Shown: positions 43,456 to 54,540 of the stretch, one piece after another | How the letters are laid out: every line of letters starts with the position of its first letter | Numbering within the stretch: position 1 is the stretch's first letter | NCBI GenBank assembly: GCA_000507305.1 | Contig: DF239171.1 | Location: 1 to 64,000, forward strand | Source of the DNA: Breviolum minutum Mf 1.05b.01 | Taxonomy: Eukaryota > Sar > Dinophyceae > Suessiales > Symbiodiniaceae | DNA: 64,000 nucleotides | Reading direction: 5' to 3' | Notes under the pieces: generated by a model | The model's database searches: none | The model's input: the letters and a program-made list of their open reading frames with translations, nothing else | What the model was told of the DNA's origin: nothing | Translations under genes and position numbers: made by a program

Positions 43456-43521
43456 GTTCAAAAAACCAATTATTTCAACAAGATCGGCAAAGATATTTGT
43501 CCCAGGTGATTCAAAGTGACC

Positions 43522-43618
43522 CTGGTTGGTGGTTTCAACCCACCTGAAAAATATTAGTCGAATTGGGAACCTTCCCCAAATAGGGGTGAAAATAAAAAAT
43601 GTTTGAAACCAGCACCTC
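43522..43618. mobile_element. family A MITE-like element
   Basis: TGGTTGGTGGTTTCAACCC to GAAACCAGCACCT. Confidence 0.9.
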
Positions 43619-44250
43619 GGACCTTTTTATCCCTTAGTTGGAGGTCACTTAACCTCTGAAAGACCATCCCCAAAAAAGTCCACAATCGCAGAATTGCCAG
43701 GTCAACATCTTCTCCCCCCCATTTTTCAGGGTGATGATTTTTTCAAAATATGGTTGAAGCCATCACCAAGTATATCATTTTAGGGGAAACATTTTGGAAA
43801 AACGAAAAACATATGCGAGTACACACTAACAAAAAAACACAAACACTGGTTTCCAAACTGGTTGATGTTTTTAACACTTTGACTAAAGTTTCGTGGTGTC
43901 GTATCTGCATCAAAAAAACACCGGCCATTATATTACCAACCCAACCGATGTCATATTATATATAAGGGAAATCCCCCCAAGATTCCAAGATTACCAGCAA
44001 CAGTTGCTGCTTATAAATGATCCCCGCAAAAAATGGGTCCCATGTAATGATCCCACAATCAATCATGGACATCTAAGGGTCCCGCCAATGCCACCCCCGC
44101 AGCAAATAAGGCCTTAATAAGGCCTTATTGGGGGATGATGGTGGTTAATGATCCCCTAGAGCTCTTAATAAGGCCTTATTTTTGGGGGGTAGCATTAGGG
44201 GAGTGGGCCCTTAGATTTCCATCAATCAAACCCCCAACCATCATATCAGC

Positions 44251-44301
44251 CTCATCAAATCCAGAGTTTTGGATTCGTGCTGCCTCATTGACCCGCCATG
44301 C
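44251..44301 (-). CDS. IQUB: IQUB-like exon (AWRVNEAARIQNSGFDE)
   Basis: Seventeen codons, phase 0, from GTGGCCAG|GCA to GAG|GCTGAT, a GC donor. It continues the ELEAWRxxExxRI motif. The open frame continues beyond the donor, but only this limit gives the in-frame join to the exon at 42797 and the expected spacing to ETKLLQTID. Confidence 0.9.
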
Positions 44302-44533
44302 CTGGCCACGGAAATCGCTATATGATAGAAATTGGGTCGTTGGGCCCCCAACATGTAACCCCAAACCCATATTTGGGGATTTAGCCAATAGTTAACACAA
44401 GAATATCAACAACATAGTGCCCATTATAGGTGCGGTTACGACTGGGGGTTAGGAGAGTTTTTCCATGACTTTAGAAATCCACCTTAGACGTCAAGATGAA
44501 ACGAAAAGATCTGCACTAAAGTGCACATTCCCA

Positions 44534-44636
44534 TGACGGATCCATGTGACTGGTATATTTACCTACATGAATGGTTGGTTTTAATGGTGAAATATGGTAA
44601 ATGTAGGTAAATAGACCATACATGGATTCTATGGGA
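44534..44636. mobile_element. family C MITE-like element
   Basis: CATGACGGATCCATGTGAC-type end to CATACATGGATTCTATGGGA. Confidence 0.88.
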
Positions 44637-44883
44637 TACAATTGATTTCAGTGATTTCTGAGCATTTAGGTGGTGGAATTTTCTGAAGCATCAACAGGAT
44701 GAAGATCAGAATCATGTTTAATGAGGTTCCATACAGTATATACTCAAACTGCTCGGCAAAATTCACTCGATTTATTTGGATTGATCTCACCCAATCATGA
44801 AAATTCAATCTGAAGTTAATGGAATTTGGCATGCGGTGCCATCCCTGTGGTCACCTTTGCATCTTGATGGCTGGATTTGTTTT

Positions 44884-44966
44884 TTATGTATATATATATA
44901 GTATGTATATATATGTAGTATGTATGTATATATAATATAATATATGTATATATATATACATTATTC
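44884..44966. repeat. TA-rich alternating tract
   Basis: TATATATGTAGTATG-type low complexity. Confidence 0.85.
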
Positions 44967-45161
44967 ATGATCTACCTCATTGCATCACTCAAAAAGCGTT
45001 TTTGAAATCATCCTCTTAAGACTTTCATCACTCCCTTTTTACAAGAAAGGGTCACATTTATGGCAGACCGTGATATATCAATACCTTCTTGACATAAACA
45101 ACCAAAGAATCATCTTTCATCGTCATCCTCCATGCCCTCCCTGAGACGGCCATTTCTGTGC

Positions 45162-45191
45162 CTCTAATTCCTTGTAGAGGACGCTAAAGTC
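45162..45191 (-). CDS. IQUB: IQUB-like exon (DFSVLYKELE)
   Basis: Ten codons, phase 0, from CTCTGCAG|GAC to GAG|GCACAG, a GC donor. It bridges RRMHPLTPE and AWRVNEAARI exactly, giving the conserved EDFSVLYKELEAWR. The exon lies between two sequences resembling Stowaway-like element ends (about 45133 and 45391), about 260 bp apart. Confidence 0.9.
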
Positions 45192-45410
45192 CTGCAGAGC
45201 CACAAGCAAAATATAGCAACATCTATCACAGGCCATGAAACAAAAATCCGAATGCCAAAGATCCATTGCCATTCCGGTCCTTTGAAATGAAAGATGACAT
45301 GACATGAATCACTTGAAAATCGGTGCAAGATGAAATTTCCTTTTGGGGATGGCAAATTTTCAGAGACGAGCTGTTAGTTTCAGGGAGTGTAAGTTAAATC
45401 GGAATAAAGG

Positions 45411-45514
45411 TATACCCTCTGGTAAACTAACATAGCAATGGAATATCCCCATGTTCAATAAAAAATCTCTTCGAAGGGTCCATTTTCCATTGCTATGTTA
45501 CTTTACCGGAGTGT
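45411..45514. mobile_element. family D2 element
   Basis: TACCCTCTGGTAAACTAACA to TGTTACTTTACCGGAGTGTA. Confidence 0.92.
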
Positions 45515-45948
45515 AAGATTTCACAAGCCCAAAAATTGCAAGCAAGGGCCTCATCAATATATCTCGCGTTCAATCATTTTTCTACCTAAAAAAATCTAGA
45601 AAATTGTCCCTAGCAGTATAGGCGGGCCGACACCCTTTGTTTTAGCTTTGTTCCCCCCAAAACGAAGCGTTTATACTAAACAGGCTACGACCTGTTCTTT
45701 CAGCATCCACTTAAAAGTAGCATCTTCACCACGCCCAACAGCCCAAGGAAGACTATCTGATTCTATGCTTGGAGATGAAACTAAGTACCAAAGAATCGGA
45801 GTTTACTGTAATATGTTACCTCAGCTCCTCAACTTACATCTCTCAAAAATAGCTTCACCCTGGAAAAATCAACATGTTGAACCAAAAAGTCGAGGTGGAT
45901 GACGGGTATGGTACCCTTACGCACCCACGCCGTTCATACCCGCGGGGC

Positions 45949-46005
45949 CTCCGGAGTGAGCGGATGCATACGTCTCTCCACTTCACGTTTGTGCCGCAAG
46001 TCCGC
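45949..46005 (-). CDS. IQUB: IQUB-like exon (ADLRHKREVERRMHPLTPE)
   Basis: Nineteen codons, phase 0, with an excellent acceptor (CCCCTTTGAG|GCG) and a GC donor (GAG|GCCCCG). It encodes the ERRMHPLTPE motif, followed in the next exon by DFSVLYKELE, matching the MHPxTxEDFxxLYxELExW block of IQUB. A GT donor nine bases further on would insert APR and spoil the motif, so the GC donor is preferred. Confidence 0.93.
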
Positions 46006-46199
46006 CTCAAAGGGGGAAGGGTCCAGGAGCTTGGGAACACGGTGAGACCAGGGAGGGGGGAAGGGGGGTGGTTTCCATAAGCTTCACTTCATTTTGGTGG
46101 CTGCCTTATGTGAAGTCAACCCCAAAAAAATAATGAATCAAAAATGGGGGCTCTGAGGTTTGTTTGATTTTCTTGAACCCTTCCCCAACCCGGGGTTTG

Positions 46200-46248
46200 C
46201 TATATATATATATATACGTACGTATATATATACATATATATATATAGT
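46200..46248. repeat. TA-rich palindromic tract
   Basis: TATATACGTACGTATATATA, perfectly self-complementary core. Confidence 0.85.
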
Positions 46249-46295
46249 CCTCCTGAAACATCCACAAAAAGCTAGGTGTAGGTTTCCCCATCATC

Positions 46296-46337
46296 CTTTT
46301 GAAGCAAGGCCGCCATTTCGGTGATTCCTTCAGGCCG
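46296..46337 (-). CDS. IQUB: IQUB-like exon (ITEMAALLQK)
   Basis: The reading RPEGITEMAALLQK ends at a GA donor (AAG|GATGATG) and joins in phase to 46005. The 5' limit is uncertain: an acceptor TTTGAG|CGG at 46337 gives phase 0, matching the exon at 47650, while CTGAAG|GAA at 46327 has the usual AG|G but would need another exon before it. Confidence 0.62.
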
Positions 46338-47187
46338 CTCAAATGGTCATTTCAAGGTCGGAATTGCACATCGGAAGCGGGCATCGGTCTGTTTCATGAT
46401 TCTGTTCAGCAATTGTTGCCATTTTTGCTGAGAATTGTTGCCGTTCAGTTGGATGTTTTTCATGTTTAATCTTGCATTGGATCTGGATGGATCCTGCCCA
46501 ACCTAAACACTGATTTGAACCCAGTGGATGAAGGTGTTTTTTTTAAAGGTCCCTTAGGAAAAAGCAGTGATTCGATTCTATCTTTTCCCACTGTGAACCA
46601 GGGTTTAGGTAAGCCCCAAGTCATAGTATATGTGTAGAATATGGCTGAACAAAATAGCCTAGCTAGGCTTCTTACCTGGGGTTCAAGAGCTTTTTCAAGT
46701 TGGACCATATTTATGGAATTCCACATTTAAAATCACCGAGCCGGAAAACTGTCAGGCCACTTTTGTTGGGAGTTTAGTTTCTCTTGCTTCCACCACATGA
46801 AAAAACTTCTGAGGGTTGGCAGTTTAGTCTTTGGCTTGGAAAAACCCTTCCCAGGTTCATAGTGGCTTAAATGATGAGTCTGTTTAGTTCGGAATCTCGT
46901 GCTACTAAACATGTCAACAAAAAACCTGGGAAGGTGACAAGAAAGCAACCTGGATTTCGGGGGGTATCCGGGATAACCCGATGGAATTCTTCTAGTTAGG
47001 GGAACTCATATTATCCAGGTGCTTAAGTTGTTTTGTATACCACGATAACTAAGCCTAGTAATTTCCCTGATCACCCGAGTTTCGGATGAAATCCTGGATA
47101 CCTTTTCCGACCCCCATTTTAACCCATGAGTCAAATGAAGCTGTTTTGGCTCTCAAAATATGAAAGGTCTTGTGGGTTTCCCAATGG

Positions 47188-47302
47188 TACGGTGGATGGT
47201 TCAGAAATCCCTTTTGATGTATAAAGCCTTGTAAATTAAGGGGATGCACTACCAACCTCAACTGGTGGGTGAATCCCGGAGTTCTGGTTGCCATCAACAG
47301 TA
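47188..47302. mobile_element. family B MITE-like element
   Basis: GGTGGATGGTTCAGAAATCC to GGTTGCCATCAACAGTA. Confidence 0.88.
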
Positions 47303-47649
47303 GTTACTTCAAAAAAACATGGGGAAAAATGGTGGGAAAACCCTTGGGATGTTTTTGTTTTCCCTTAATCCCATCAACCCCATATACACCCAAAACTATC
47401 ACGTGGAATCTGGATTTTTTTATTGGATGCCTACATCTGCGCCACGAAAAAAAAAAACTCCTACTTTCCATGAGTCATCCTGGTTGGTTCATGACGGGAT
47501 CCTTATGTCATGGTTTATGAAATAATCCCTGTATAGGGGTAGTTTTTCATCCCCTATATAACCCAACCAACCAGGGGCCCTTTTTTTTCGTGCCTACCTC
47601 TCCTTTTTGGAGGAATGAAAACTAAAGGATTTTTCCTCACCCCGAGCGC

Positions 47650-47697
47650 CTCCAGCTGCAAACGTTCGGCTTCTCGCCTTTCGAGTTCTTCACGCTC
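47650..47697 (-). CDS. IQUB: IQUB-like exon, coiled coil (EREELERREAERLQLE)
   Basis: Sixteen codons, phase 0, from GGGTCAG|GAG to GAG|GCGCTC, a GC donor. The strictly alternating charged heptad-like pattern is typical coiled coil and cannot easily arise by chance in this AT-rich DNA. Three more codons (ALG) are open before a GTGAGG that could serve as an alternative GT donor. Confidence 0.87.
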
Positions 47698-48220
47698 CTG
47701 ACCCGCAGAAATGTAGGAAACACCCCAGAAACCCAGGAGGCTCCCCCGGAAGTTTAACAGCTCGCCCCTGAAAAAATGATGGTTAGAAGGTTAGAATTTC
47801 TTTTTGGGAAGTATATTTGGGGAGTCGGAAAATACCAAACCTCAGGTTTGGTGGCCCTGGATTTGTAGAGTTAGTTTCTGGGAGCCCATTGTGTTGTATG
47901 TTCTCGGGTCTTCCCGTGGGTTTTTGTTGGGGGAATACATCTTTTTTATGGCTCCCAAAACACCCACTTCTCTCTCTCTCTCATACAGCTCCACATGATT
48001 CCGTGTTGAAATGGAGAGCCTTCACAAAAAAAACCATGAGACCTCACCCCGCTTTGGGGAAACAAAAAGACAATAAGACTTGTTTATATCCTTTTTTTGT
48101 TCCCAAAATGTCTTCAAAAATCATCTAAGTTAACTTTGTTCCTTTTTAACGTCGTTTCACCGTTTCTCAGGTTTTTGTGTTTTCAGGTTACCCATATGTG
48201 GAAACCCAAAAACCCATCTC

Positions 48221-48251
48221 CTCCCGTGCTTGACGGAGTTGCCGCGTGCGC
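48221..48251 (-). CDS. IQUB: IQUB-like exon (RTRQLRQARE)
   Basis: Thirty-one bases. The acceptor TTCCCCAG|G completes the arginine begun at 51134, and the donor is GAG|GAGATG, a GA donor. It gives RTRQLRQARE, continuing in frame as EREELERREAERLQLE at 47697. The combined sequence is a charged coiled coil after the IQ motif, as in the family. Confidence 0.75.
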
Positions 48252-48283
48252 CTGGGGAACCCCCCCCCCTTTTTACAAACACA

Positions 48284-48476
48284 GATGCTCAATGTATGGT
48301 ATACCGGTATACCGGTATACCCTCCAGGGAATTAACATATCCCACCTTGGGAAAAGGAAAATCATGTTCAAAATGCCATTTTGGGGGGATATGTTAGGTC
48401 CCTGGAGGGTATTTACCTAGATTTACTGTAAAAAAATAGCCAAATGTAGGTAAATATGCCCATACATTGAGCCAGA
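48284..48476. mobile_element. family C element interrupted by family D
   Basis: ATGCTCAATGTATGGTAT ... ATTTACCTAG ... CCATACATTGAGC, split by a D element at 48318-48411. Confidence 0.92.
48318..48411. mobile_element. family D element nested in family C
   Basis: TACCCTCCAGGGAATTAACA to TGTTAGGTCCCTGGAGGGTA, inserted at a TA of the C element. Confidence 0.95.
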
Positions 48477-48807
48477 CTGGGAAAGAAACATGATTGGACT
48501 CAACGCGAATCATTTTGGGGTTCAAAATGTTAGTTCAACGTGGCTTTCGGAGTGTCATGATTCTATGCTATGTTTTAATGAATTCTTTCTTTACAATATC
48601 AAATCCCTTGGATGGCGTATAAACAACAAGTCTTACGATGTCTTTTTCCATGTACATGTTCAGCTTCAAGCCATGAGTTTCAGAGGATGCCAAGCAATTA
48701 AGCAATGATTGCTGTGGGGAAGCCTCGAAATTTCTTGGCAAAAAAATATTCAACCTTCATGCCTTCATCTTCATCCAAGATTGATAGGGCACATGTTTTG
48801 TGCTCCT

Positions 48808-48908
48808 TACCCTCCCTGAAACTAAGAGCTCGCCCCCTGGAAAATCGTGGTTGGAAGACGATCCTTTCCTTCTGGTGCTCGGTACATGTTAGTTTTAGGG
48901 AGGGCATA
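48808..48908. mobile_element. family D Stowaway-like element
   Basis: TACCCTCCCTGAAACTAAGA to TGTTAGTTTTAGGGAGGGCA. Confidence 0.92.
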
Positions 48909-50414
48909 TACATGTCTTTTCTGAAAACACACAAGTGTTCATGAAACCACCTTTGCAAGCGGAAAAAACACAGCTTACTATATACATAAATAAGTTTCCA
49001 CCGGGCGGTCTGTAATTGTACAGGGCATCGAAATCAGGATGACTAAATCGCGGGAAAATCCAATTCCCTGCAGGATCTCACTAGCAATATCATAGATCCA
49101 AAATCAATAGATCAAGCTCAGACCATGAAATATCTCTTCGACTTGCACCAAGATCTCTTTGAAAGAAAGTATTGGATAGAGCTGGTGTGTTTTCATCTCC
49201 TGTTTCTTTTATCCAGGAACAAATACATACCTTTGAACAGCCTCAGAGTCTAGTACACTCCCTAAAACTAACACCCTGGCGCCTACCGGAAATTTCATCT
49301 TCCGACCCCTACTTTTGGTCCAAGTTGGCTCTACGGATGCCAGTTATGCCATAAGTATTATATATTTAGGCTCTGGAATCCCGAACTAAACCTTTATATT
49401 TATGATAATATGCCACTAGAATTCCTACGGTAGATCCAAGGGCACAGTTGTTTTAGGGACGGCGTTTTTTTTGCAAACAAGCCAAAGAAGGGCTGGAAAA
49501 TCACCATCTTTAATAGGAGATGGAAGTGGAAAATGACCATTTCCGAGACTCAACTCATCTTCCGGGGTACCCTGTTTTCCATTTACATGGGAGGAAGGGT
49601 ACATCTTCATTCAATGGTTGCTTTTCCATTGTGAAACTTGTTTCCTGGCTACAAAATCTTCCATAAAACAAACCAAACCCCCAACCAGCACGCGCACCTT
49701 CTGGCAATCATGCCTCTGGCATGACATTGGATCATGACACACCTTGGGGGCCGATTCACTGGGCATTTGGGATTGGGAAGTTTGGCGGAAGTTTTTTTTT
49801 GGAAATAATGTTCCAAAACCATACCGGGCCCCCCTTAAGGAATCCCATGAGATCCCATGGATCCAAAACCAACATCTGTTGTTTTTCTTTAAACATCTGT
49901 TGGCGTGAACATTTGGATTATTGAATATGTTGAGGCCAAACTGGTATCATCCCTTTAGTGTAGCATAATTTGTAGGGTAATTGACAACATAGTTCCATCA
50001 ACTTGAAGTTTCTTGGGCATTTCTTGGATAAATGACTCCTTTTTGTTTGTGTGTTTTTCAATTTTGGTGACGGTCGCTATGATAAAATGAATTACCGATA
50101 GGTACGTGTATATATATACCAAACCACTCACCGACAACATGAAGTTCGGAATCTCATTTATAGGGTACAAGATGGTACAAGCTTACTCATTCTATATGGA
50201 AACATCCATGGCGGCTGCGAGGATTGCCTGTTTTTCTTCCTTGCTTGAAGTTTTTGCCAGGTAGTTGCTTTGTGATAAGACCCTCAAACAATTCGCAACT
50301 TGTTTTGAGTTGACGAAGCTCACACCAAGCTCACTTGTAGTGATTGTCTGTTTGGTTCCCAGAAAGTTTCGCAAGTTGATTTGAAAAACATCTGTAACAA
50401 TACATTTCAAGTGG

Positions 50415-50533
50415 GTTTCACCCCCCCACCCAGGATGCCAGTCACCACCAGCATGAGATTACATTGTTCGTAGGGAATCTCTGTAAACCTTTAATTTGCC
50501 GCTCTTACTGCGTGGGGGGGGGTTAGATCCAAC
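50415..50533. mobile_element. family L MITE-like element
   Basis: TTTCACCCCCCCACCCAGG to CGTGGGGGGGGGTTAGATCC. Confidence 0.88.
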
Positions 50534-50985
50534 ATATCAACAGAGTTCTTCTTTGATCTAGAAACATTGGGAAAATATAGATCAACAGGTATGGATGCTA
50601 CATCGGTTTACTGTTCCCATGCAAGTTCCAAAAGAAGATCTTGTGAAAAACATAAAATTCCAAAAAAGTGACTCTTACATTTCTGGAATCTGCCACGTAC
50701 TGAGCTGCTTGAAGAAGAGAACCGCCCAAAAAATGCCAGTGGCCTATTCTTCAAAAAACATGGCAATTCGATATTTACTTAGCTTTTTGGTGGTGTTTTC
50801 TGGTGAACAAGTGAAATATGATTTGATTCTTCGTTTCGGCCACAAAAAGTTTTCCATATTGGGGGCTTAAAGTGGGACCTGGAATCTGCATTTCATAGAG
50901 GATCTACACTTTATAGAGGATCGTTGGGGGTGATGGTTTTCCCAAAATGCTGTTCAAAAACACTTCGGAAGCACATTCTACTTCG

Positions 50986-51114
50986 ACGTCCCAGAAAGTT
51001 AGTAAAAGGTTAGAAAATGGGTTAGTTCACCCTAAGTTTAAATGGGATAATATTGGGGTTATAACCCACTGATCCTAACCTTTTGGTACTAACTTTCTGG
51101 GACATCCAAGTACA
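50986..51114. mobile_element. family E MITE-like element
   Basis: ACGTCCCAGAAAGTTAGTAA to CTTTCTGGGACATCCAAGTA. Confidence 0.93.
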
Positions 51115-51133
51115 ACCGAATCTCAACCAACAC

Positions 51134-51172
51134 CTAAACGGTTCCAAGCGTCTTTTCAAGCACCAGCGCCGC
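51134..51172 (-). CDS. IQUB: IQUB-like exon, second half of IQ motif (RRWCLKRRLEPF)
   Basis: Thirty-nine bases with phase 2 at both ends (AAACAG|G CGG ... TTTAG|GTGTTG). The frame reads RRWCLKRRLEPF and continues in phase into 48251 as RRTRQLRQARE, the basic pattern expected after IQxxW in an IQ motif. A phase-0 frame, AALVLEKTLG, is also open and runs further upstream, so the frame choice rests on the downstream join. Confidence 0.6.
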   Translation of the reverse strand, partial: AALVLEKTLGTV

Positions 51173-51223
51173 CTGTTTAGTCATAAATTCATTCATGTCG
51201 GTGGAGCACAGGGTCTGTTTATC

Positions 51224-51276
51224 CAAAGTAGATATATATAATAATATATATATATCCAAAGTAGATATATGTATTA
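51224..51276. repeat. TA tract with short direct repeat
   Basis: ATCCAAAGTAGATATAT is repeated around a TATATA core. Confidence 0.8.
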
Positions 51277-51283
51277 AGTAAAT

Positions 51284-51384
51284 AGCTAGTGGGTGGTTTC
51301 AACCCCTTTGAAAAATATTAGTCAAAATGGGAATCTTCCCCAAATAGGGATGAAAATAAAAAAAAATTGAAACCACCACCCAGA
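51284..51384. mobile_element. family A MITE-like element
   Basis: GCTAGTGGGTGGTTTCAACC to GAAACCACCACCCAG. Confidence 0.92.
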
Positions 51385-51419
51385 TAGGGATTTCCCCCGA
51401 AAATTAACGAATGTCTTTG

Positions 51420-51538
51420 GTTTACCCCACCCAGAAGCAGTCACAAATGAAGGTTTGGGTTGGGATTCCCGAACCTCAAAATGTTTCATAATACTGGTGG
51501 TGACGATTGCATCCTGAGTGGGGGGGTGCTTCCCAACA
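51420..51538. mobile_element. family L element, diverged
   Basis: GTTTACCCCACCCAGAAGC to CTGAGTGGGGGGGTGC. Confidence 0.82.
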
Positions 51539-51717
51539 AATGTCCCGTTTTCTAAAAAAAGGGCCATGTCCAAAAAGAAAGGCAAACGTCTTCCAACCAC
51601 TATCTTTTCAGGGGACATTTACCGTAAGGGTTTCATTCGTGAAATATTTTTCCTCAGAAGTGGTGCCTGCATTGAAAACCCCAGCAAGTTGAATTTTGGG
51701 AACAATTTGGTAGTATA

Positions 51718-51863
51718 TACTTGGAGGATCATCCCATTTAGTAAGTGGTTAATAACCATGGTTAGTAAGTCCCCTAAGTAGGGTTGTTTCCCTTCCAAAT
51801 GGCCTAAATGGCTTATAAATGGGGGTTACTAACTAGTTACTAACTGGGATGATCCTCCAAGTA
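51718..51863. mobile_element. family G MITE-like element
   Basis: TACTTGGAGGATCATCCC to GGGATGATCCTCCAAGTA; perfect termini. Confidence 0.95.
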
Positions 51864-52211
51864 GCCCCTAGACATCCCTTGACACCTCGTGAGGTTTGGT
51901 ATTTGTACTCCAAAAACTTTCCGTAAAACACCTTCAAAAAAAGGGGTATCTGGAAGTCAAGGCTAGGGAATCCTTGATCCATCGGATCATCCTAAAGACT
52001 AGCCACTTTGTTTGATCGACTGGACGGAACCAGGGACTGGGGTTTATAGCCCTACTTTATAACCCTGCTGACGATGTACGTTCCACATACAATTTCCTAC
52101 CCTCACCGAAGCTCCAAATTGGTTTCGTTGGCCGTTCAAAAATGGATCAGACAACGGAATGTGACCTAATCTTCTCAAAGATCTTAACATGTTGCAGATG
52201 TGTTCCCTTAC

Positions 52212-52302
52212 CCAAATACTCAAATCTATGGTATATTCACCTACATCTACGATAAAAATCACCGAATGTAGGTATACCCTTTACCATACATTGAGTGTCT
52301 GG
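52212..52302. mobile_element. family C MITE-like element
   Basis: ACTCAAATCTATGGTATATT ... ACCATACATTGAGTGTCT. Confidence 0.85.
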
Positions 52303-52340
52303 GTTAGTAGAAATGACGACGTGGTCATCGCAATCACCAT

Positions 52341-52447
52341 CTACCCCCCTGAAAACTAACATATCCCCTGAATAATGATGGTTGGAAGATGTATTTCCTA
52401 TTGAAATAGTCCCTTTTTAGGGGACATGTTAGTTTTCTGGGGTGTAG
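52341..52447. mobile_element. family D Stowaway-like element
   Basis: TACCCCCCTGAAAACTAACA to TGTTAGTTTTCTGGGGTGTA. Confidence 0.94.
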
Positions 52448-52866
52448 ATCCCATTCACTGAGGACTGTCCTTAGTTTGCTAGAGGCTGTCACCACCAGCG
52501 ATTGAAGCTGGTATTTCAAGTAGTAACACAAACTGCTCAACAAACAGATCTTCTCATTGTCCCGGAACATTTTGAAAAAGAAAGAGGTCTTTGGAACATA
52601 AGCCTGTTAAACTATGATTTCATAGATTATTCATATCCATAATATCCATCCATATATAGATTATCATCCATAAATCATATGTTACATGAATATACTAACA
52701 TACATCAAAAGAGTCTTTCATTCAGAAACAATATTAAACATCATGTTGGTCATACTCCACAAGTTGATTGGAATTCGGAATACAATAGATTATTCCAGGT
52801 AGATTTGTTCAAAACTTGACACCCAAATGACCTCCATTAAATCACCGGCAACAAGCCAAGCCGTGC

Positions 52867-52941
52867 CTTATCTGCACTGCTAAAATAGGGTCTACGTGGC
52901 TTCATGGTCACGTCCTCACGTTGATCTACATACAAACCCAC
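52867..52941 (-). CDS. IQUB: IQUB-like exon (VGLYVDQREDVTMKPRRPYF...)
   Basis: Twenty-five codons, phase 0, from GCGGTCAG|GTG to AAG|GCACGG, a GC donor. Following directly on GTQMEK it gives the family's GTQMxKVGLYVDxREDxxxxPxxYFxS motif. The next exon should carry the start of the IQ motif and was not found between here and 51172. The opposite strand is also open here but does not join to anything. Confidence 0.9.
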
Positions 52942-53068
52942 CTGACCGCGGGGTTTGAGAGGCTGGCAACAAAACAGCGGTGCCGAGAAGTACGGTGGAA
53001 AGAAACAAGACAACGTGCTCGGGGTGACAATGTTTATAGTGAAGAAAATTGTTAGAAATAACCATGGC

Positions 53069-53177
53069 TAGTTGGTGGTTGAACCAACCCGTTTGAAGAA
53101 AAATATGTCCGTCAAATTGGTTCATTTCCCCGCGGATCGGGGTGAACATAAAAAAATATTCGAAACCACCACCTAGC
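53069..53177. mobile_element. family A MITE-like element
   Basis: CTAGTTGGTGGTTGAACC to GAAACCACCACCTAG. Confidence 0.9.
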
Positions 53178-53200
53178 ATGTGTTGTAGCAATTGTTGTTG

Positions 53201-53325
53201 GACCCTAAGAATCCCCGGTTGGACCCTCCCTCATGTAAGGGTGAATGACCTGTTTTTCGCAGGGGTGTTTTTTGGGTCCTCAAAATGACGCCATTTTTGA
53301 GGGGGAAATCCGATTCTTTGGGTTG
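53201..53325. mobile_element. family H MITE-like element
   Basis: GGACCCTAAGAATCCCCGG ... CCGATTCTTTGGG; right arm diverged. Confidence 0.82.
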
Positions 53326-53822
53326 TTCAATTGTCGTCGTCGTCGCTCGACAGACAGGATCCAAACAAAATTCATCAACCAACGCTAGTTGAGCAATGAA
53401 AAAAACCTGGTTGCATAGGGAATATATATATATATCGGGAATTATACTACCCAGTTATATAGGGAATATCTCATAAACCATTATAAAGATCCCTCTTAAA
53501 CAACCACTATTTCATGGAAAGTAGGAGTTGTTTTTTTTTCGTGGCTCAGGTTGGCTGGTGGTTTCAAGCCAGTTGGATCAGCTATTTCCATTTCCCGGCA
53601 AACATTGACAAAACCAACCCAATTTAAAGGGGCTGAGGATGGCGCTAAGGATGGCTGGCTAAGGGACGATTCGTAAAAAGATTTGCCAAGTGATGTTTAA
53701 TGATGTTTATAAATTATGTGTATATATTACATGCCTAAACTCAAAGGGGGCTTTTCGGGTTTTTCAGGGACTACTTAATAAGGTGTACCAAGAAATCAGC
53801 TTTGCAAGAAAATAATCATATG

Positions 53823-53920
53823 CCCTAAGAATCACTGGACCCTGCTATAGAGGGGTTTGGATGTGTATAGCAGGGGTCTCCCAAACCACCACTTTTGAGA
53901 TCCCATGATTCTTAGGGTGC
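53823..53920. mobile_element. family H MITE-like element
   Basis: CCCTAAGAATCACTGGACCC to CCCATGATTCTTAGGG. Confidence 0.92.
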
Positions 53921-54275
53921 TAGAATTCTTTCAACAATTCGGGAAATCGATGGCCATGGTAAAACAGCTTCCCCCCCTTTGGGAATCCAAATGTTTTTTT
54001 TTCCCTGCCTCAATTCGGGAAGATGAATTTAGGGACTACTTAGGGACTACAATAATTCTAGATCCAAAAAGGCTGGTTCAATGAACAAATGAACAGTTTG
54101 GAGGAACTATAACTATGATTCAGTTTGGAGGAAATTTGGTAGTTACGATGATTCTTTTGATCATCTAAAAAACCTCCCAACTGTTCATTGAAACCCAGCA
54201 CCAAGAGACCCGAAAAAGAGAAACAAAAACAGACCCCTTCCTTGGCAAGCCCAAAAGAAGCACAACAAATCAACA

Positions 54276-54373
54276 CTAAGTGGCGGTTTCAACCCAGTTG
54301 AGAAAATATGAGTGACAATTGATTTTTTCCTAAGGATTGAAAATTAAAAAATAGTTGGAAACCACCACCTAGA
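54276..54373. mobile_element. family A MITE-like element
   Basis: CTAAGTGGCGGTTTCAACCC to GAAACCACCACCTAG. Confidence 0.9.
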
Positions 54374-54540
54374 AAACCACTTGTCATTGATTGTATTGGA
54401 ATTCTTATAAGAGCTATTTCACTGTCAGATCACCATACCCTAGACATCCAGGGCCACTTCCTCAGAAGAGATTTTTGGACCCCCAAAAACCTACCTATCA
54501 AACACCGAACCTCAGGAGGTATTCGCCTGGATGTCTAGTG

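Noticed and set aside
48623..48726. Minus-strand frame ASPQQSLLNCLASSETHG with AG|G and GTAAGA borders
   Set aside because: It would interrupt the phase-2 join of 51134 and 48251. It may be a decoy or alternative exon.
50686..50748. Frame ATGIFWAVLFFKQLSTWQIPE first read as a polycystin-like membrane segment
   Set aside because: Another frame (HWHFLGGSLLQAAQYVADSRN) is equally open with the same borders, and the polycystin resemblance is not specific.
52483..52594. Splice-bounded frame AYVPKTSFFFKMFRDNEK, and others at 52109-52169, 51646-51690, 50192-50390 and about 49080-49200
   Set aside because: Protein-like, but in introns of the IQUB-like gene, without family similarity and not in phase with the chain. 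Too uncertain to list as genes.
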